Assembly (NCBI RefSeq): GCF_030269925.1
Contig: NC_085109.1
Coordinates: 3,782,001-3,846,000, forward strand
Direction of reading: 5' to 3'
Length of the DNA stretch: 64,000 bases
Origin: Bombyx mori
Taxonomy: Eukaryota > Arthropoda > Insecta > Lepidoptera > Bombycidae
The position numbers and the translations under genes were made by a program. Shown here one piece after another: positions 24,601 through 33,019 of the stretch. The notes under the pieces are model-generated. The model saw only the letters and a list, made by a program, of their open reading frames with translations. It had not been told where the DNA came from and made no database searches. Numbering within the stretch: position 1 is the first letter of the stretch; every line of letters starts with the position of its first letter.

Positions 24601-25329
24601 TAACTTGAAATTGCGCCGTAAAATATTCCTAGGTAAAACATCAAAAGAGTTAGTAATTTTTATAAATAAATGATCACTGCCGAGGGTTTCGTTTAAAATA
24701 CGCCAGTCAAATAATAAAGCTAAATCGGAGGAGACAAAAGATATATCAGGCGCGGAATGTTGCAGCTGATTGTTATTGTTATTAAATCGTAAACGTGTTG
24801 ACTTACCATCGTTTAGTGAAATGAACTTATTATCTGTGATAGCCTCAAAAATTTGTAATCCTCTGGCATCACTTTTATTAGACCAGTTAGTGTGGTGCGC
24901 ATTGAAATCGCCCAAAATTAAAGCTTTTTTACTCACCAATGAAAATAACACATCCCAATCCTGTTGGCTAGTGCGTACCGATGGAGCACAATACACGGAG
25001 AATATATATTCAATATCCCTACAATTGTGAACCTTAATACCTATTATTTCTAAACCGGGACTATTGTTTTGTATATCAAAAAGTTGTGAATTAATAGATT
25101 TGTGAACAAAAATGGCAACCCCGCCATAGCCGTCGTCCCTATCCCTACGATAAATAATATAGTTAGTTATTTTAAGTCGATTGTTCGATTCTAACCATGT
25201 TTCACTCACGGTAGCAATGTGGACTTTCTCTTTAAATAAAATATTTTCAAACTCTAATAACTTAGGTCTTAAACTTTGAGCGTTCCATTGTAGTATAGTT
25301 AATTTCACAGGTTTTTTATTTTTATCCAT
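21610..25329 (-). CDS. LINE ORF2: endonuclease, reverse transcriptase and RNase H polyprotein (1239 aa)
   Basis: Nicks target DNA, reverse-transcribes the element RNA and digests the hybrid. APE-type endonuclease occupies about residues 10-225 (QWNAQSL; Glu43 in SETWLE; GDFNAHHTNW near 140-149; GSDH at 217-220). Reverse transcriptase runs from about 470 to 740: FRPIAMM near 497, FLDIDNAYNNI at 565-575, GLAQGDPISP at 622-631, the catalytic YADD at 655-658, and VKYLGFWLD near 728. RNase H runs from about 955 to 1075: YTDGS, the Glu in MYVELLAI, TDSKSALQ, WVPAHIG and NEVAD, so all four acidic residues appear present. A C-terminal C-x2-C-x7-H-x4-C finger lies at 1172-1188. The frame is fully open. 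Its ATG overlaps the end of ORF1 in ATGGATAA, which suggests coupled reinitiation. Confidence 0.95.
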   Translation of the reverse strand: MDKNKKPVKLTILQWNAQSLRPKLLEFENILFKEKVHIATVSETWLESNNRLKITNYIIYRRDRDDGYGGVAIFVHKSINSQLFDIQNNSPGLEIIGIKVHNCRDIEYIFSVYCAPSVRTSQQDWDVLFSLVSKKALILGDFNAHHTNWSNKSDARGLQIFEAITDNKFISLNDGKSTRLRFNNNNNQLQHSAPDISFVSSDLALLFDWRILNETLGSDHLFIKITNSFDVLPRNILRRNFKLADWDGYKTLLESLCSNYIVSENLQIGYDHFIEYLNIAADVHVPYIRYNTDPSSTFSPKPYWNADLSRSVAIRRLALSTFRRNPTPRNLKLLNEKIRDSQKLIRNTRDKAWQGYCTAIDGATTQSEMWQRMQWFKGRRTSKQYVSDENASTLLYSMTPDYVSPKNPSFSSCNHKLEIPITSQELERCIRAKDTAPGCDNISYSMIKHLPENALVILLSLYNRFYDTGFVPAQWRDIAITPVPKPGRDPHSASAFRPIAMMSCLCKIFHSILRNRLEWFIEKNNLLSPDTTGFRKSRSTLNNLVDLVSQIHSAFSVNNLTIGCFLDIDNAYNNINIKSLIQTLDQIGVGNKMCRYLWNFLKIKKLRIYTGNSYICRSSGQGLAQGDPISPLLFNIATMHICSYITNDAVSISQYADDFVLYTSISNISEGANCLQTSLNKMITSLSEIGLEISSSKSKVCIFKRGYRREHVNLFINNIPLQVVDCVKYLGFWLDRSLKWNKHIEELIEKCSKTLKNFKVLAGSGWGVHPDHLRRLYISIVRSRLDYGSFLYDNAVKSKTVKLDRLQNQCMRVIGGFVKSTPIHVMEWELNLQPLFVRRYYLAGKFWLKAKSFKDNKLIVSLNRLVELCRDVVYWRRRKKPLLVTVHESLDIYPIYTSQQMECFSLDTWVSSVDLSNIIKTKIDDLEKAKRTYNCDFVKRTCNQYLNLNYSNYYSIYTDGSQEGDESGLAVFDPQTQGSIKVKLAAKVSIMYVELLAIAEAVSYVASFESGNFVILTDSKSALQHLARCTSIFRGAPIAYRILETVSKMQKKNIVLQWVPAHIGLYGNEVADRLAKEAITDGLFLDCLPYFSDIIYLVRRQCIDFWKEYFDERSRTKGIWYRTIQPSLSRLPWFTGVDMHRKHIVTAFRLRSGHIPLNSFGFLMKICDSPNCDECGVVEDATHIMKECVRSEAERSGFMLEFDLCAMDVGVYNSILASPLSRAARMLYKLVDVSIKRRA

Positions 25330-26730
25330 AGTCCATAAACAGATCTAATATGTTTTTCAATACTGGCCAGTCGGAAATATTGTCTACCGCAACCAAGATC
25401 AACCATTCGATGCAACACTTAAGTACACTTTTCACTTTAGATTCTAGCGACACTGTTTTTAAAAAAAAAAGATCTTTCAATTTATTCAATAACTCTACAA
25501 AATTCACATTTCTTCTTTCCTTCTGTTCCAGAGGCACATTTTTCCCGGGCATCTCTTCTATTTCAGCTTCAGCAGCAGAGTCCAATACAGATACATCAGG
25601 CTCCCTACGACGACGACGTTGTTTTTTCGAAACCGATCTTGTTTAGCGTTTTCTTCGATGTGAATCTCCGCTTTTGTCTGTAAGACGCTAGCAAAAGTCG
25701 GTGCGTTACTCTGCAAGGTTTTTGGTGGCACGGATGAGATGTACTCCATTAGCGGAGGAGCAGGGGTAGCGGTGAAACTAAACTTTTTGGGCACCTGTAC
25801 TGGAGAACTAGGGGCTACATACATCGTCAGAGCCTTTCTGTAAGTGCAATTAAATTCAGCCATGATTTCTCTAAGCCTCTTTTCTTTCAAAAATGCAGGA
25901 CAGCCTTTATACATGGCCATATGCCCCCCTTTACAGTTGACGCAGCTAAATGTAGTGGTTTCACAGTTGTTATGTTTACCTCCACACTTTGGACAAATTT
26001 CTTTGTTTGTGGGACATCTCTTTGTAGGGTGTCCTAATTTCCAGCACAACCCGCACTGGGATACTGGGAAGACGTATCGGTCCACGCGGATTCTTAGCCC
26101 CCCTATAGAAACATACGCAGGTATGAACGCACCCTTAAAACATAACCGCACCGACTCACTAGGTACCCATCCGTCGCCCGAGCTACTGCGCCGGTTGAGA
26201 CGGAATATAGATACCAGTTCTGCTGGTTTGGGGCACGATATTGTGTCAAAAATCTCTTTGTCGGATATTTCCAAGTCTATGTCGCGAATAACACCATATG
26301 ATAAATTCTTCTCCATAGCTCTTTGTACACGCCAGCCTTTATCTGCTATCTTAGAACTTTTTTCAATCCTCTCTGCGCTCAGTGGGTTCTGTACATCGAT
26401 ACGCACTTTGTATGGGTTAACATATTTTACGCGGTCCACATCGGTAATATCCATCTCACAAAATATTTTCGCTAAAGAAAATTGTTTCGGCAGCGGCTCA
26501 CTACCAGTTAAGTACATCTCTATTTTCTCAACTTCCGGTTTAAGCTTCTTCTGCTTCGATTTAATCGTTGTCCATTCATCGTCACTGTTGACATCTTTTC
26601 TCTTCTCTGGTCTTAACCAATCCTCCATCGCATTCATCTCTTGCATAGAATTCTCTTCTTGAAATTGTTCTACCTCATCACCAATCAACTCCTGCTCACT
26701 CAAAGTACTCCTGCTCGACCGCACATCCAT
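25322..26730 (-). CDS. LINE ORF1: gag-like RNA-binding protein, read in two frames
   Basis: Presumed nucleic-acid chaperone that packages element RNA. The first frame, from ATG at 26730, encodes 390 aa to a stop at 25558. Three zinc knuckles lie at about residues 226-239 (CGLCWKLGHPTKRC), 246-256 and 263-277 (CVNCKGGHMAMYKGC), preceded by an RRM-like region at about 85-220. At 25627-25621 the natural continuation passes to the -1 frame through CGA AAA AAC. That frame adds about 99 residues, beginning with a basic QRRRRR run and containing DSAAEAEIEEMPGKN, and ends at TAA 25322 overlapping the ORF2 ATG. The combined product would be about 469 aa. Either one A was lost from the homopolymer in this copy, or the site is a true -1 frameshift signal. 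Confidence 0.85.
25621..25627 (-). other. In-frame A AAA AAC heptamer at the ORF1 phase change
   Basis: In the zero frame of ORF1 the codons read CGA AAA AAC, the classical eukaryotic -1 slippery arrangement X XXY YYZ. Slipping by one base moves the ribosome into exactly the frame that stays open to the ORF2 start. I see no strong downstream stem or pseudoknot by eye; GAGCC could pair weakly with GGACUC. A single-base deletion in the A run would look identical. Confidence 0.5.
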
Positions 26731-26887
26731 TGTTTCGTGTTGATTATCTACCCTCGTTATCAGCGGCGCGGTCGCCGGCTACCCAACGGTGTTGGGTATG
26801 CCCCCAGCAACGCGCTGACCGATGCGCGGAACGTATTTTTAAATAAACAACACACTAGCACCTCGTGCGAGTGCAGCGCAGAGACTG

Positions 26888-26896
26888 AATTCAAGT
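26888..26896 (+). repeat. Right target-site duplication of the I-like LINE
   Basis: AATTCAAGT directly abuts the 5' end of the element and fixes that end at 26887. Confidence 0.85.
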
Positions 26897-27144
26897 TTTC
26901 GATACCTACGTAATTAATTACATGATAATTACAAAGGGTTCATTCACATCTAAGCGTCACCCTTTGTAATACATACTATCAATATTGAAGGAAGGTCATT
27001 GACTGATCTTATATACGAAATCAAGGGGTAAAGACTGACAAATTTAATGTTGTGATTTCATAACGATCGCGATATCGGTAACAACTAATTTAGAAATCTT
27101 AACAGTAATTACATGTTATGATTTTTTACATTATTTTTCAATAG

Positions 27145-27377
27145 GAGAAGGAACCAAAAGCCAAGAAACACAATAACCCAAGTTTCAATTACGGATGCGT
27201 CTCCCCCTTCCGTTCCGGGAGTGCATTCACCGATCGACTCGATCGCGTGTGGCGCCGGTTCGGATAAAATATTGCTGTTGACGCCAACGACGTATGTACT
27301 TTTATACAGCAACAACACATCGGTCAGTTTTGTACTTAGGTATAGAGTTGAAGCCAATAGACTCGTGTTGGCAAAAG
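27145..27377 (+). CDS. Orphan candidate exon, possibly part of a CUB-like extracellular domain
   Basis: After a strong acceptor (tattttTCAATAG|) there are 233 nt open for 77 codons, ending in the donor AAAG|GTAAAT. The segment is noticeably richer in C, G and CpG than its flanks. The encoded text includes SPIDSIACGAGSDKILLL followed by YVLLYSNNTSVSFVLRYRVE. The pattern of a Cys-Gly, then hydrophobic strands, then an F-x-L-x-Y-R ending recalls the second half of a CUB domain; this is only a resemblance. It begins one base before a codon and ends one base into a codon. No partner exon was found, so it would be an internal exon with long introns, one of which would hold the LINE. A chance open frame or an old pseudogene remains possible. 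Confidence 0.45.
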
Positions 27378-27540
27378 GTAAATTACGACTTTTCCAGTTC
27401 CTTAAACTACACTAAAGCACATGGAAAAATATCTGTTAAAATGACTGGCTTTCTTTAGTGAAATGTTGAATCGAATTGAATTGCAGTCAATCATACTTGG
27501 ATTATAAATAATTGGAAATAGTACCTCGAAGCCAAGCTTA

Positions 27541-27786
27541 ATTTATTTATTTATTTTTTGTTGCTTAGATGGGGGGACGAGCTCACAGCCCACCTGGTCG
27601 TTAAATGGTTACTGGAGCCCACAGACATCTACAACGTAACTGCGCCGCCCACCTTGAGGTATAAGTTCTAAGGTCTCGGTATAGTTATAATGGCCGCCCC
27701 AACCTTTAAACCCAAACGCATTACTGCTTCACGGCAGAAATACACAGGGTGGTGCATACCCGTGCGGACTCATAAGAGGTCCTCGT
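27541..27786 (-). mobile_element. Bm1 SINE, 5'-truncated
   Basis: TTTTTTGTTGCTTAGATGGG to ACTCATAAGAGGTCCTC, slightly diverged. It lies just 3' of the orphan exon. Confidence 0.85.
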
Positions 27787-28039
27787 AATCCCCAGCAGCG
27801 CACCTGGTATGTTAATATACAAGTATATGTATCGATTTGGAAATTTTATCATAGTTTTCACAAAACGATGGTTTCTATTTTAATTGCAATACATAAACGA
27901 GTGGACTACAATAATAATTGTTGGAACTGCATAGCTTTAGAGCTATTATAGTTTTATTAAAATCTGCTCAAATATATAGATATTTATAAATATCTTTTCA
28001 GATTGTTAATAACATTACTGTTACTGTTATAAAATATTA
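27787..28039. other. No gene recognised
   Basis: AT-rich spacer. Confidence 0.4.
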
Positions 28040-28700
28040 TATATTAAATCCCACGACGGAGAACGTTGCACCTTCTCGTTCGCAGGTAACCGCTGGTCGA
28101 AGGTCGAAGGGGGTAGCCATGGAGTGTCGCCCGTAGGCTGCTCCGCCTGAGAGGTGCTGCCAGCGGAGCATAAGGCCACACTTGGGGCCACAACTTGTCT
28201 TTGAAGGCGATGTTTGCCTTAGACGAGTCGACCGTCTTTCAGGTTGGCGCGGAGAAAAAAAAGAGCTCTTTCCGTCACCCTCCGTCGTCGTCGTCATCGT
28301 CGTCGTCCGTGTATGTATGTATGTATGTGTATATGTATGTGTAAATATATGTATATATATACGTATATGTATTTCACTGGATTGGTACACCGCGCGTAGT
28401 TCGTTTCCAAATGATTCTTGTCCACCTGATGGTTGTCTGGAAGAGATCGCTGTTAGCGATAAGACCGCCAATTGTACTTTTTTGTATTTAATGTTGCACA
28501 CAGTTTATTTGTTTTTTGGTGTACAATTAAGAATACTCTCTCTCTCTCTCTCCGTCAGCATCGTGCAGGAGGGCTTACGCTCAGCTTCAACCTCGGTACT
28601 AGGCGGGCTCTGTTCTCAGGCTCACGACTGGTTCTAGGCGATCGAAGAGATAAAAGACGTACGTGACACTGGCGCACTATATCGTATCACTTCAAGTTCA
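28040..28700. other. GC-rich stretch with microsatellites, no gene recognised
   Basis: CG-rich 28040-28300, a CGTCGT-type run at 28280-28310, TATG repeats at 28311-28365 and TC repeats at 28538-28552. Open frames on both strands are made of these repeats. It could be the 5' region of an unrecognised transposon. Confidence 0.4.
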
Positions 28701-30062
28701 AAGTGGAAAGTAGCCGGTTGACGGTCTGTTTCCAACACGGCTAGTTCACATCCAGCTGGACATTAGTATCCATCCTGGGTGGCCTAAAGGGCCAGATGAC
28801 ATCGAGATACTTTCGCTGATGATTTTATCAGTCAGGAGTCCTATAGGTGGTCTTGGATTTGATTGTAGTGTTACCGCCCCACCTACCTGTCTCAGGTTCT
28901 GCCCAATATTCAAACTGCAAGGAGTTGTTTAGTAAGTCACTTGAACCACTTTTGGCAACCCCACTTACCTATTAAAACGTAAAATCTTATGGCACAGATG
29001 GTGAAGGGGGGTGCGTGTAACACTCAATCGCACCATTACACTTTTTGAAACACATAGATCCCAAGAAAAATTATGTAAGCTTATTGAAATAGATATTCCA
29101 CTTATTTATACCAATGCTACCAGAAATATGGAAATAAAAATCTTAAGATAATAAAAACTTATTTCATATTTTTTTTGCTTAGATGAAAAGATAAGCTCAC
29201 TGTTCGTCTTTTGAAATGTTGTTTCCAGAACGATAGTAACATGAAATCCGATATAATATAAAATAGCAGTGTATTCTTAGTTCTAGAGCCCTTGTTACAT
29301 ATTAAAAACTGAGTATATTAAGAACTTTTCATTGATTATGATATTTTGATAGCAATTAAAGCCATTTAACTCGTGTGTGGTTGTAGGTAAGCTTGGGCCT
29401 ATATTTATTGTTCTAAGAATACGAATTGGTTTTGAAATAAAATTATAGCAGACAATTTTAAAATGTATGTGAAAGCTACAAGCCGGTTTATGAATAAAAA
29501 CTATGTTTTCCTTTCAGTAATATCACAAATTAATTATTAAATTACTCCTAATACTACAGAATTAAAAGCTAGAAATAGGTATCATACAAAATAAATTAGA
29601 ACAACTAAATTCATGTTTACCAGGATAACTGAGCTAGAATTTATTTTTCATCAATTAAAAGAAACTTCCACATTTATTAAATATACTAGACGTATAATTG
29701 CACTGTGTTTGTAAACAGATAAGCTCGTTAGTTATTAAGGTACATAATAATAATAAATTCATACACTGCGATAGAAAATCGATAACAGAAGCACTAACTT
29801 TCGTTACAAAAAAGAACAATATATTGGGAATTTAAACAACTTACCTCTTCACGGTCAGCTGGTATTAATTTCAAAGACCACTAAATAAAGTCCAGAAATT
29901 AATTAGAACTTTTGAAAGCTCAGATATTAATTAAAATTTCATCAAAATCCGCGACACAGCAAACAATCAAAATCATCTAGCTTGACAGATTTTATTTCTG
30001 ACATGTTCAAATTTTTATTCTGTTGAACAAGCAAAGGGAACGCTAACTATAGAACAACAGTA
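28701..30062. other. No gene recognised
   Basis: 28701-28960 is mixed-composition and may be part of an unrecognised element. The rest is AT-rich with a short Bm1-like scrap at 29169-29205. Confidence 0.4.
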
Positions 30063-30175
30063 GGCAGTAGCTTAGCTCTGCCCCTATCATTGCTGAAACT
30101 CATGGACGACGGTAACCACTCACCATCAGGTGGGCCGTATGCCCGTCTGCCTACACCGGTAATAAATAAAAATCT
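30063..30175 (+). repeat. LINE 3'-tail fragment (same family as 7968-8358)
   Basis: Begins GTAGGCAGTAGCTTAGCTC and ends in the A-rich AATAAATAAAAA. Only the 3' UTR is present. Confidence 0.7.
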
Positions 30176-30857
30176 AACGGCCAGTCACGTATGTTATATG
30201 TCACGTACGCCGAAAAATCCACCGAAATATAGACAGCATCGTTCTCGGAATTCCAGTGTATCATACTACAATTGCCAACTGGTTTTAGTGGTCGTAGGAC
30301 ATTATATAAGTCTGTACGAGATATTCGATATCTAGAGTAAGTTCCCAAGGCCGCCAGATGTCACGTTTTTTCTGACGAACGAAATGTGGCCGATTGCGTA
30401 GTGTTAGTATGTACTAAGAACGCATGCCTACCTGCTATCTTGCTTAGACGGCCAATTTTCATGTATTAGGTAATCAAGGTACATAAAATCATTACGTACT
30501 TCACGTAAATTCTAAAAGCTGATTTTTACGTATATTTTAGGCAATATCCTTAAAAATAAGTCGCCAATACTCCCAGACACTTTCCGTCGGCCGAATTACT
30601 TTGCAGACGTTTTAAAGCTCCCAAAATAATTACCTAACTTGACGTACTTTCTGAAAGCTGATTTTTATATATGTCCACCAGACAACTATTTTAAAACCTC
30701 ATATAAAAAGACAGACCGATCCAAGGGGCCAATCATCCCCTAAATTCAATTTAATACCTCTGTGGGTAAGAGCGCGAGGGCATTATCCACGCGCATGACA
30801 CTGAGTGAGAAATGTATTAAGCTAAATTGACTTCTCTGTCTCTCTATCTCTCTCTTA

Positions 30858-31129
30858 CAGTTGACTCATCTAAATACCGGTCACCGTCCGCGTCGTACCC
30901 GTCGCTTGCGATGAAGGGCTCGACGAGCGAATTAATCCATAGAAAGAGCCCACTGAGTTTCTCGCCAGATCTTCTCAGTGGGTCGCGTTTCCGATCCGAT
31001 GGTAGATTCTGCGAAGCACTGTGCTTGCTAGGGTCGGTGTTAGCAACACTCCGGTTTGAGCCCCGTGAGCTCACCTACACACGTTGGGGCGAAGTTGAAA
31101 TAGACTCTCAAGGCTATCAGCATAGGTAG
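30858..31129 (-). repeat. Dispersed repeat B
   Basis: Minus-strand copy. The plus strand shows GAGTTTCTCGCCAGATCTTC and GATTCTGCGAAGCACTGTG, complements of copy 1. Confidence 0.7.
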
Positions 31130-31153
31130 GGAAAAAAAACTTAGCTACTACAG

Positions 31154-31296
31154 CCCCGCCTATTTCCTTAGAACTCATATCTCAAGGTGGGTGGCTGCAT
31201 TTACGTTGTAGATGTCTATGGGCTTCAGTAACCACTTAACACCAGGTGGACTGTGAGCTCGTCGAACAATCTAAGCAATAAAAAAATAATAAGAAT
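31154..31296 (+). mobile_element. Bm1 SINE, 3' part
   Basis: TTAGAACTCATATCTCAAGG to CTAAGCAATAAAAAAATAA. Confidence 0.85.
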
Positions 31297-31560
31297 GAAG
31301 TTATAAGGGGTTTGATTATTTTTTATTTATTTTTATTAGGTACTCGTCCAAAGTTTAGAATTATAGGTAGGATGCCACTTGAACGTGGCTGAGCTAACGC
31401 TCCTGATCTGCCTCGTATCTCATGTATAAATGCATTTATCATGAGTGAGTACCACGGTGTTGGACAGTGGTGAAGCGTGGTGGTTAAATCTCTTAGACTT
31501 TAGCGAGTGCATCATCTTGCAGAAGCAGTTGCCGGGAGAGCGCTCTTCCCTCCGCACCGA

Positions 31561-31696
31561 ACTATACTTGAGACCTTAGAACTTGTATCTCAAGGTGGGT
31601 GGCGCATTTACGTTGTGGATGTCTATGGGCTCCAGTAACCACTTAACACCAGGTGGGCTGAGAGCTCGTCCAACCATCTAAGCAATAAAAATAAAG
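31561..31696 (+). mobile_element. Bm1 SINE, 3' part
   Basis: ACTATACTTGAGACCTTAG to CATCTAAGCAATAAAAATAAA. It abuts the RTE fragment. Confidence 0.85.
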
Positions 31697-32450
31697 CTCA
31701 TAACACGTTCCCGGCAGATGAAAGAGAGCCTTTTTCGGATGTCTAGCTGCCTTAGAATGGACTCGTTTGTTCTCATGGCTGGCAGTCCACGGTATTCGTA
31801 GCATACTCCGCCACACCCACATTTCAAAGGCATCGATCTTTTTATATCCCGGCTTTTTATGCACCATGTCTCCGCCCCGTAGAGGAATATGGGATAGATC
31901 AGTGCCCGCACCAAGCGCACTTTGGTTTTATATCGGATACTACGATTTTTCCAGATCTTCTCGAGATTGGCCATCGCACTTTTAGCCATACCGGATCTTC
32001 GGCGTATCTTCCCGTGCAGCCACCCTCGGATGTTATTTGCGACCCAAGATATATGAATTCCGCTACTTTCTCGTAACCACTGAGTGCATCAGAACGTGGA
32101 AGAAGTTGCGCTCTATCTATTATCATTATTTTGGTCTTGGAGTGGTTGATTTTAAGACCGAGTTTAGCACTTTCTTCTTCCACACGGTTCAGCAGAATTG
32201 CCATTTCCTCTTCATCGGATGCAAGCATGGTAGTATCGTCAGCGTATCTCAAGTTCGTGAGTGTTTCACCGCCCACGGAATTACCGCCGTTTCAGCCTTC
32301 AAGTGCTCTTCTCATTGTATATTCGCCGTAGACATTAAATAATTTGAGTGACAGAATGCAGCCCTGACGCACTCCGCGTTCTATATGGAAGGGTTTAGAT
32401 CTTCGATGACCATCTTTAATAATTTAACAAGTATTCTCTGGACGTTTTTG
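31697..32450 (-). pseudogene. RTE-clade reverse transcriptase fragment, frameshifted
   Basis: Minus-strand translation gives, in two or three frames, GVRQGCILS, LTNLRYADDTTMLA (catalytic YADD near 32240), LGLKINHSKTKIM, FIYLGSQITSEGG, VRALIYPIFLYGAETW and ILRQLDIRKRL. These are the conserved palm-to-connection blocks of RTE-type elements. Frames change near 31990 and 32280, so it is dead. The fragment ends abruptly against a Bm1 SINE at about 31696. Confidence 0.85.
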
Positions 32451-32514
32451 CTGGCACTGTTGACAGTTTTAGACGAGAAGTCTACAGCCTTGCTCAATGA
32501 GTTTTTTCAATTAA

Positions 32515-32755
32515 GTAATAGCGTATTTGGTAGTAAATGTGTATTAATGTAGGGTCTTCATGTAATGTTATATATAGTTTTTCTTTGTTTTTTATATAAT
32601 GAACCGCTTTTTTTTATGCATGCAGTCGGTACCTGTAATTGTGTTAGCATTTAGTGTGAAATCAATGTATATGATACCTGTAATGTTCTGTGCTGATGTA
32701 TAACATGTTGGTACCCAATAAATAAAATAAAATAAAATAAAAAATAATACTTATA
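32515..32755 (+). repeat. Possible LINE 3' UTR ending in an AAAATA-type repeat
   Basis: A T-rich stretch ends in AATAAATAAAATAAAATAAA at 32718-32750, as do several short-repeat-tailed LINEs. No coding part is attached. Confidence 0.35.
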
Positions 32756-33019
32756 TACTTCGTCGTAGCCTGCTAAGCCATTGCCGTAATTTACAAATAA
32801 ATCCAGTTTTTAATTAAGCCAAGCTTATGTGTAGGTAGGCACATAAAATCCATAAAGGTATAAGAAAATGCAAATAAACGTATTTATAAATAAGGAATTT
32901 TAATAAATTTAATTTCGCATCACATAACTAATTCTCTTGTTCTAACAAAGATTCACCATGTGTTGTCTTAAAGCGTTTATAAATAACTAAATTGGTTTAA
33001 CCGATTTTTTTGAAATTAT

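Larger units (their letters stand above)
21515..26887 (-). mobile_element. Near-complete I-superfamily non-LTR retrotransposon
   Basis: About 5.4 kb. It has a 5' end starting CAGTCTCTGCGC at 26887, a 157-nt leader, a gag-like ORF1, an ORF2 with endonuclease, reverse transcriptase and RNase H, a short 3' UTR, and an A-rich tail (seen as T runs at 21516-21553 on the plus strand). It is flanked by a 9-bp direct repeat, AATTCAAGT, at 21506-21514 and 26888-26896. RNase H together with an ORF1 bearing three zinc knuckles points to the I superfamily (I/Nimb-like); the clade is an inference. The intact ORF2 and perfect duplication suggest a young insertion. The only visible damage is a one-base phase change in ORF1. 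Confidence 0.9.

Noticed and set aside
22045..25030. Several plus-strand frames of 80-90 codons
   Set aside because: All antisense to LINE ORF2.
25844..26662. 272-codon plus-strand open frame
   Set aside because: Lies wholly antisense to LINE ORF1 and has no domain features; a shadow.
28037..28501. 154-codon minus-strand frame
   Set aside because: Its centre is made of simple repeats (His/Thr/Ile runs from TATG and CGT repeats); no domain.
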